Assembly: GCA_050743265.1 (NCBI GenBank)
Contig: JBOGEN010000138.1
Coordinates: 1-19,539, forward strand
From: JBOGEN01 sp050743265
GTDB lineage: Bacteria > Actinomycetota > Actinomycetes > JBOGEN01
DNA: 19,539 bases
Reading direction: 5' to 3'
The notes beneath the pieces were generated by a model. The model was not told where the DNA came from and made no database searches. It saw nothing but the letters and a program-made list of their open reading frames with translations. A program made the position numbers and the translations under genes. How positions within the stretch are numbered: position 1 is the stretch's first letter; each line of letters begins with the position of its first letter. Shown piece by piece: positions 15,208-19,539 of this stretch.

Positions 15208-15517
15208 CCGGTTCGGGCGGAGTGCGGCGGTGCGTCCTGATGCGTGACGAGCCCGCGACACGCCGTGGTCGGCCACCCGTCAGGGGCGGTGACCTGCGGT
15301 GTCGAGGCCGATGCGGGTGTCCTCGGCGATTCCGGTTGCAGGTCCCGGTCACCGCGTCTACGGTTCCTACATCTGGTAGTTACACCTCTGTAAGTTGTCC
15401 ACAAGTTGTGGTTGATTGTTCACAGGTTCTCCCCACCGGATCCCCAGATCCGTCCACAGTCCGTCCCTGGCGCTGCCGCTGCCGGCAGCCCCCGCCGTCC
15501 GCGAGAGGGGTCGAGGA
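15208..15517 (+). promoter_or_regulatory. 310-bp intergenic control region of nrdR-nrdJ
   Basis: No gene is supported here. The first 150 bases are plain high-GC sequence. The part from about 15361 to 15460 is relatively AT-rich and holds closely packed symmetric elements: CTACATCTGGTAG (15367-15379), TTACACCTCTGTAA (15380-15393) and CCACAAGTTGTGG (15399-15411), plus DnaA-box-like sites. The centres of the first and third palindromes are 32 bp apart, about three helical turns, which is the usual spacing of paired NrdR boxes. CTACATCT also resembles actinobacterial NrdR boxes as I remember them. A -35/-10 pair could not be fixed. Confidence 0.5.
15395..15403 (+). promoter_or_regulatory. DnaA box
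   Basis: TTGTCCACA equals the DnaA box consensus of high-GC actinobacteria. Near matches lie on the same strand at 15416-15424 (TTGTTCACA, one mismatch) and 15450-15458 (CCGTCCACA, two mismatches). Their place before nrdR suggests replication-linked control of dNTP synthesis rather than an origin, since no dnaA or dnaN gene is adjacent. Confidence 0.5.
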
Positions 15518-15985
15518 ATGCACTGCCCGTTCTGCCGCAACCCCGACACGCGGGTGACCGACAGCCGGTCGCACGACGACGGTGCGGTCATCCGGCGACG
15601 CCGGTGCTGCACCGGGTGCGAGAGGCGGTTCACGACCGTCGAGACGGCCTAGCTGTCCGTGGTGAAGCGCAGCGGGGTCACGGAGCCGTTCAGCCGGGCC
15701 AAGGTGCTCGCCGGCGTACGGCGGGCGTGCCAGGGGCGCCCCGTCAGCGAGGACGACCTCGCGCAGCTCGCCCACCACGTGGAGGAGACGGTGCGCAGCA
15801 GTGGGGCAGCGGAGGTCCCGGCGCACGAGGTCGGCATCGCGGTGCTCGGTCCGCTGCGGGACCTCGATGTGGTGGCTTACCTGCGGTTCGCGTCCGTCTA
15901 CAAGGGCTTCGAGAGCCTGGCGGACTTCGACGAGGAGATCGCTGCCTTGCGGTCCGGCTCGTACGCGTCCCTGAGCACGCCCTGA
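15518..15985 (+). pseudogene. nrdR: ribonucleotide reductase repressor NrdR, interrupted by an in-frame amber codon
   Basis: Read through the stop, the frame has 155 codons, the normal NrdR length. Codons 1-44 encode the zinc ribbon (MHCPFC with Cys 3 and 6; CTGC with Cys 31 and 34; then RRFTTVETA). Codon 45 is TAG (15650-15652). Codons 46-155 encode the ATP-cone (VVKRSGVTEPFSR, ACQGRPVSEDDLAQL, VAYLRFASVYKGFESL), ending SLSTP. There is no frameshift and both halves look conserved. Relatives have Ser at codon 45, so one TCG-to-TAG change explains it. The downstream half could start at GTG 15659 or 15662, though no good ribosome binding site is seen. NrdR represses nrd operons when dATP is high. 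Possibilities are a real null allele, a split or read-through protein, or a sequence error. The ATG at 15518 has a GAGGGG ribosome binding site. Confidence 0.85.
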
Positions 15986-16019
15986 GCACACCAGACGTAC
16001 CGAGCACACGAGACGTACG
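15984..16019 (+). repeat. 18-bp tandem repeat between nrdR and nrdJ
   Basis: GAGCACACCAGACGTACC (15984-16001) is followed directly by GAGCACACGAGACGTACG (16002-16019), with 16 of 18 bases identical. The first copy overlaps the nrdR stop. A partial copy (CTGAGCACGC) lies just inside nrdR and encodes its last residues. A 5-bp hairpin CCGGG-ACTAC-CCCGG follows at 16021-16035. Confidence 0.7.
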
Positions 16020-16071
16020 ACCGGGACTACCCCGGCACCGCCCCGACGTTGTCAAGGAGGAGGACAGGTCC

Positions 16072-19000
16072 ATGACAGAGACCGTCAGTGGCGCACCGCG
16101 TCCGAACGGCCGTTCCGGCGCACGTGCCAAGGCCCGCCAGGGTCTGCAGGTCGGACGGATCTTCACCACGCCCGGGGTGCACCCCTACGACGAGGTGACC
16201 TGGGAGCGCCGCGACGTCGTCATGACGAACTGGCGGGACGGCACGGTCAACTTCGAGCAGCGCGGGGTGGAGTTCCCCGACTCCTGGTCGGTCAACGCGA
16301 CCAACATCGTCACGTCCAAGTACTTCCGCGGGGCGATCGGCACCGAGCAGCGCGAGTGGAGCCTGCGCCAGCTCATCGACCGCGTCGTGAAGACCTACCG
16401 CGCGGCCGGCGACGAGCACGGCTACTTCGCCTCACCCGACGACGCCGAGGTCTTCGAGCACGAGCTCACCTGGGCCCTCCTCCACCAGGTGTTCTCGTTC
16501 AACTCCCCGGTCTGGTTCAACGTCGGGACGGCCTCGCCACAACAGGTCTCAGCGTGCCAGCCGTACGACGCCCTCGTGAGCACGCCCGGTGGCCTTGTGC
16601 CGATCGGACAGCTTGTCGAGGACGGGGCGGTCGGGACGAAGGTGTACGACGCTCACGGCCTCACTCGGGTCGTCGCTGTGAAGGCGAACGGGGTGAAGGA
16701 CGTCCTGCGCCTCCACACGAAGGCAGGGCACACGCTGGAAGTCACCGCGGACCACCTCGTCTGGAAGAGCACCGGCGATCACACAGGCCGCTTTGTCGAG
16801 GCCGGATCGCTGGCACCGGGCGATGCGCTCGAGTGGCACAGGCGGGAGTCCCCCGGGGAGGCGGAGATCTATCCGCTGCAGATCGCCGAGGCCGCCCTCG
16901 CGGGTTGGTTGCAGTCAGACGGCTTCGTCGGTCAGTACGACGGCACGAACCGGTCCCTCATCATCGAGGCGATGACCGTCACATCTGCGGAGCTCGACTG
17001 GGTGACTCAGGCGCTCGAGGTGGCCTTCCCCGGCGCTCACCGCCACGAGCGGACAGTCCCGACGCAGAATCTCGATCTCGACTGCCGCAGGACCCGGCTG
17101 TACGGCAATCACCTCAACTCGTTCGTCACGGAGTGGAACCTCCGTGCGCGAGGCGTCGACATGGAGGTGCCCGGGCATCTCTTCACCGCGCCCCTCCCCG
17201 TGGTCGCGGCCTACTTGAGGAGCATCTTCCAGGCCGAGGGCTACGTGTCCGCCCGTGAGCGGTCGACGCTGCTGGCTGTCGACATGGTCTCCGAGAAGCT
17301 GATCCGCGGGGTCCAGTCGCTGCTTCTGCGCTTCGGGATCTTCTCGAGGGTCGGCTTCAAGGCCGACGCCAGAGATGATCGGCACGGCTGCTGGTCGGTC
17401 CGCATCCAGAACGCCGGGGACCGCCGGATCTTCGCGGACGAGATCGGCTTCATCGACCCGGTCAAGGCGGAAAAGCTGGAGAGGAGCTTCGACCTGCCGG
17501 GTCGCGCAGCCCGGCCGGTCAAGCGGCTGGAGGTCGCACGTGTCGACCGCATCGGTGCGATGGAGGTCTACGACATCCAGACCGAGAGCGGCGAGTACCT
17601 TTCCGGCGGCCTCCGCGTGCACAACTGCTTCATCCTTGCCGTCGACGACTCGATGGACTCGATTCTCGACTGGTACAAGGAGGAGGGGCGCATCTTCAAG
17701 GGCGGCTCGGGTGCCGGCCTGAACCTCTCCCGCATTCGGTCGAGCAAAGAGCTGCTCTCCTCCGGCGGTACGGCTTCCGGCCCCGTGTCGTTCATGCGCG
17801 GTGCGGACGCGTCGGCGGGCACCATCAAGTCCGGTGGGGCCACCCGCCGTGCGGCGAAGATGGTCGTCCTCGACGTCGACCACCCCGACGTGGCCGAGTT
17901 CATCGACACGAAGGCGCGCGAGGAGGACAAGATCCGCGCGCTGCGCGACGCCGGCTTCGACATGGACCTCGGCGGCGGCGACATCACCTCCGTGCAGTAC
18001 CAGAACGCGAACAACTCCGTCCGCGTGAGCGACGAGTTCATGCGCGCGGTCGAGCGGGGTGAGCAGTTCGCGCTGCGTGCCCGGACCACGGGCGAGGTCG
18101 TCGAAGAGGTCGACGCCAAGGACCTCTTCCGCAAGATGGCGCAGGCGGCCTGGGAATGTGCGGACCCGGGAATCCAGTACGACGACACGATCAACGACTG
18201 GCACACGTCGCCGGAGAGCGGGCGGATCACCGCGTCCAACCCGTGCTCGGAGTACCTCCACCTGGACAACTCGTCGTGCAACCTGGCCTCGCTCAACCTG
18301 CTGAAGTTCCTGCGCGAGGACGACTCGTTCGACGCCGAGACCTTCTCCAAGGTGGTCGAGCTGGTCATCACGGCGATGGACATCTCGATCTGCTTCGCGG
18401 ACTTCCCCACGGAGAAGATCGGTGAGACGACTCGGGCGTACCGCCAGCTCGGCATCGGGTACGCCAACCTCGGCGCGCTCCTCATGGCCACCGGCCACGG
18501 GTACGACTCCGAGGGCGGCCGCACGCTGGCCGCGTCCCTCACCTCGCTCATGACCGGCACCGCGTACAAGCGGTCGGCCGAGCTGGCCGGCATCGTCGGG
18601 CCGTACGAGGGCTACACCCGCAACGCGAAGGGTCACACGCGGGTGATGCGCAAGCACGCCGCGGCGAACGACGAGATCCGTGCGATGCACGCGATGGACA
18701 CGGCCGTCCACGACGCCGCGACGAAGGCATGGGCGGACTGTCTTTCCGTCGGTGAGAAGAACGGCTGGCGCAACGCCCAGGCCTCGGTACTCGCGCCGAC
18801 CGGAACTATAGGATTAATGATGGATTGCGACACCACGGGCGTCGAGCCTGACCTCGCGCTGGTCAAGTTCAAGAAGCTCGTCGGTGGCGGCTCGATGCAG
18901 ATCGTGAACAACACGGTCCCGCGGGCGCTGAAGAACCTGCGCTACCCCCAGGAGCAGGTCGAGGCCATCGTCGAGTACATCGCCGAGCACGGTCACGTCG

Positions 19001-19539
19001 TCGACGCCCCGGGGCTCAAGCGCGAGCACTACGAGGTGTTCGACTGCGCCATGGGCACGCGCGCCATCCCGCCCATGGGGCACGTGCAGATGATGGCGGC
19101 GGTGCAGCCGTTCATCTCCGGGGCGATCTCCAAGACCGTGAACATGCCCGAGGCGGCGTCCGTCGAGGACATCGAGGGCATCTACGCCGAGGGCTGGCGG
19201 CTCGGTCTCAAGGCGCTCGCGGTCTACCGCGACAACTGCAAGGTGGGCCAGCCGCTCTCCGACGCCAAGGCGAAGAAGGCGGGTGCGGAGGTCGCACAGG
19301 ACGTCGTGGTCGAGTACCGGCCCAGGCGCACGCGGCTCCCCAAGTCTCGCCCCAGCCGCACCACCTCGTTCGCCGTCGGCGGCGCCGAGGGATACATCAC
19401 CGCCGGGTCCTATCCCGACAACGGCCTCGGCGAGGTCTTCCTCAAGCTCGGCAAGCAGGGTTCTACCCTGGCCGGCGTCATGGACGCGTTCTCCCTCGCG
19501 ATCTCCATCGCATTGCAGTACGGCGTTCCGCTGGAGACC
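16072..19539 (+). CDS. nrdJ: adenosylcobalamin-dependent (class II) ribonucleotide reductase NrdJ with intein, 3' end outside the window
   Basis: The frame is open for 1156 codons and continues past the window end. Removing the intein leaves 799 extein residues; full actinobacterial NrdJ has about 950. NrdJ reduces ribonucleotides to deoxyribonucleotides using a B12-generated thiyl radical. Visible features are the redox Cys in SA-CFILAVDDSMDS (residue 162 after splicing), NPCSE with the radical Cys (368) and NSSCNLASLNLL with the partner Cys (379). The 11-residue spacing of the last two equals that in Thermotoga NrdJ (322, 333). Also present are GGSGAGLNLSRIRSSKE, GGATRRAAKMVVLDVDHPD and the PTGTIG loop. 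AGGAGGAGG precedes the ATG. It lies 86 bp after nrdR, probably in one operon. Rare ATA and TTA codons occur at 18808-18816. Confidence 0.96.
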   Translation, partial: MTETVSGAPRPNGRSGARAKARQGLQVGRIFTTPGVHPYDEVTWERRDVVMTNWRDGTVNFEQRGVEFPDSWSVNATNIVTSKYFRGAIGTEQREWSLRQLIDRVVKTYRAAGDEHGYFASPDDAEVFEHELTWALLHQVFSFNSPVWFNVGTASPQQVSACQPYDALVSTPGGLVPIGQLVEDGAVGTKVYDAHGLTRVVAVKANGVKDVLRLHTKAGHTLEVTADHLVWKSTGDHTGRFVEAGSLAPGDALEWHRRESPGEAEIYPLQIAEAALAGWLQSDGFVGQYDGTNRSLIIEAMTVTSAELDWVTQALEVAFPGAHRHERTVPTQNLDLDCRRTRLYGNHLNSFVTEWNLRARGVDMEVPGHLFTAPLPVVAAYLRSIFQAEGYVSARERSTLLAVDMVSEKLIRGVQSLLLRFGIFSRVGFKADARDDRHGCWSVRIQNAGDRRIFADEIGFIDPVKAEKLERSFDLPGRAARPVKRLEVARVDRIGAMEVYDIQTESGEYLSGGLRVHNCFILAVDDSMDSILDWYKEEGRIFKGGSGAGLNLSRIRSSKELLSSGGTASGPVSFMRGADASAGTIKSGGATRRAAKMVVLDVDHPDVAEFIDTKAREEDKIRALRDAGFDMDLGGGDITSVQYQNANNSVRVSDEFMRAVERGEQFALRARTTGEVVEEVDAKDLFRKMAQAAWECADPGIQYDDTINDWHTSPESGRITASNPCSEYLHLDNSSCNLASLNLLKFLREDDSFDAETFSKVVELVITAMDISICFADFPTEKIGETTRAYRQLGIGYANLGALLMATGHGYDSEGGRTLAASLTSLMTGTAYKRSAELAGIVGPYEGYTRNAKGHTRVMRKHAAANDEIRAMHAMDTAVHDAATKAWADCLSVGEKNGWRNAQASVLAPTGTIGLMMDCDTTGVEPDLALVKFKKLVGGGSMQIVNNTVPRALKNLRYPQEQVEAIVEYIAEHGHVVDAPGLKREHYEVFDCAMGTRAIPPMGHVQMMAAVQPFISGAISKTVNMPEAASVEDIEGIYAEGWRLGLKALAVYRDNCKVGQPLSDAKAKKAGAEVAQDVVVEYRPRRTRLPKSRPSRTTSFAVGGAEGYITAGSYPDNGLGEVFLKLGKQGSTLAGVMDAFSLAISIALQYGVPLET
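16555..17625 (+). mobile_element. LAGLIDADG-bearing intein in NrdJ (357 residues)
   Basis: The insertion starts at Cys1 (CQPYDALVSTPGGLVPI, block A) and ends at His356-Asn357 (GLRVHN, block G), directly followed by Cys+1 of the extein. Removing it restores QQVSA-CFILAVDD, the normal NrdJ sequence. Block B contains TADH (Thr64, His67). Block F is MEVYDIQTESGEYLSGG. Between them are two LAGLIDADG-type motifs, LAGWLQSDGFV (acid Asp122) and YLRSIFQAEGYV (acid Glu228), so a homing endonuclease domain is present and may be active. All residues needed for standard Cys1/Asn/Cys+1 splicing are visible. Codons such as ACA, ACT, TTG and AGG are more frequent than in the exteins, consistent with separate ancestry. 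Confidence 0.95.
18802..18831 (+). other. rare-codon, AT-rich island inside nrdJ
   Basis: The ten codons are GGA ACT ATA GGA TTA ATG ATG GAT TGC GAC, encoding GTIGLMMDCD of the PTGT active-site loop. ATA and TTA are among the rarest codons in high-GC actinobacteria and occur two codons apart here. The surrounding nrdJ codons nearly all end in G or C. The amino-acid sequence itself looks normal. Confidence 0.7.

Noticed and set aside
15395..15458. A chromosomal replication origin
   Set aside because: Only one exact DnaA box and two poor ones are present, and dnaA, dnaN or gyrase genes are not adjacent.
15986..16071. A cobalamin riboswitch before the B12-dependent nrdJ
   Set aside because: Only 86 bases separate nrdR and nrdJ, too short for a B12 aptamer, and no B12-box-like sequence was seen here or in the 310-bp gap before nrdR.
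16915..18711. A long minus-strand open frame opposite nrdJ and its intein
   Set aside because: It spans the intein-extein border and lacks any recognisable domain. The plus-strand frame carries all conserved motifs.
18790..18840. A second intein at the PTGT site
   Set aside because: The protein sequence APTGTIGLMMDCDTTG is continuous, so nothing is inserted now. Only the unusual codons remain, reported separately.

Overview
The window is high-GC DNA with strong G/C bias at third codon positions. It carries GTG starts, GGAGG-type ribosome binding sites, an actinobacterial SOS box (TCGAAC-N4-GTTCGA), a TTGTCCACA DnaA box and an nrdR-nrdJ class II ribonucleotide reductase pair. Together these indicate a high-GC actinobacterium, perhaps Micrococcales-like; genus and species cannot be fixed from the sequence alone. 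No rRNA, tRNA, CRISPR array or insertion sequence was seen.

Left part (about 65-7820, all minus strand): a glycolate/glyoxylate island. From a promoter at 7790-7819 the order is malate synthase A (aceB), then the three glycolate oxidase subunits glcD, glcE and glcF. The junctions are overlapping or abutting stop/start codons. After a 206-bp gap come an Nramp-superfamily-like transporter and a 33-residue single-span membrane peptide. GlcDEF makes glyoxylate from glycolate, and malate synthase condenses it with acetyl-CoA to malate. The transporter lacks the classical Nramp metal-site motifs, so a role in 2-hydroxyacid transport is possible but unproven. Two regulatory-looking structures stand out: three 17-bp repeats in the aceB leader, and a duplicated stop/start junction between glcD and glcE that forms two tiny coupled reading frames.

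Middle part (7989-13848, plus strand): the ribosome-associated GTPase HflX, a membrane PAS-GGDEF-EAL cyclic-di-GMP protein, and a phosphoesterase-ligase form of LigD without the polymerase domain. The ligase ends 12 bp from the convergent lexA stop codon.

Right part (13861-19539): an SOS and nucleotide-supply region. lexA is divergent from a small LysM membrane protein, and the gap between them holds two SOS boxes, as in lexA-yneA (Bacillus) and lexA-Rv2719c/divS (Mycobacteriales). Then follow a 310-bp regulatory gap with DnaA-box-like sites and palindromes, nrdR, and nrdJ, which runs off the right end. nrdR is interrupted in frame by an amber codon exactly between its zinc ribbon and its ATP-cone. 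nrdJ is interrupted by a 357-residue LAGLIDADG intein placed directly before the first active-site cysteine. It also has a short island of rare codons (ATA, TTA) in its PTGT active-site loop.

The most unusual items are the interrupted nrdR next to an intein-bearing nrdJ, the glcD-glcE minicistron relay, the non-canonical Nramp-like transporter with its microprotein, and the leader repeats of aceB.
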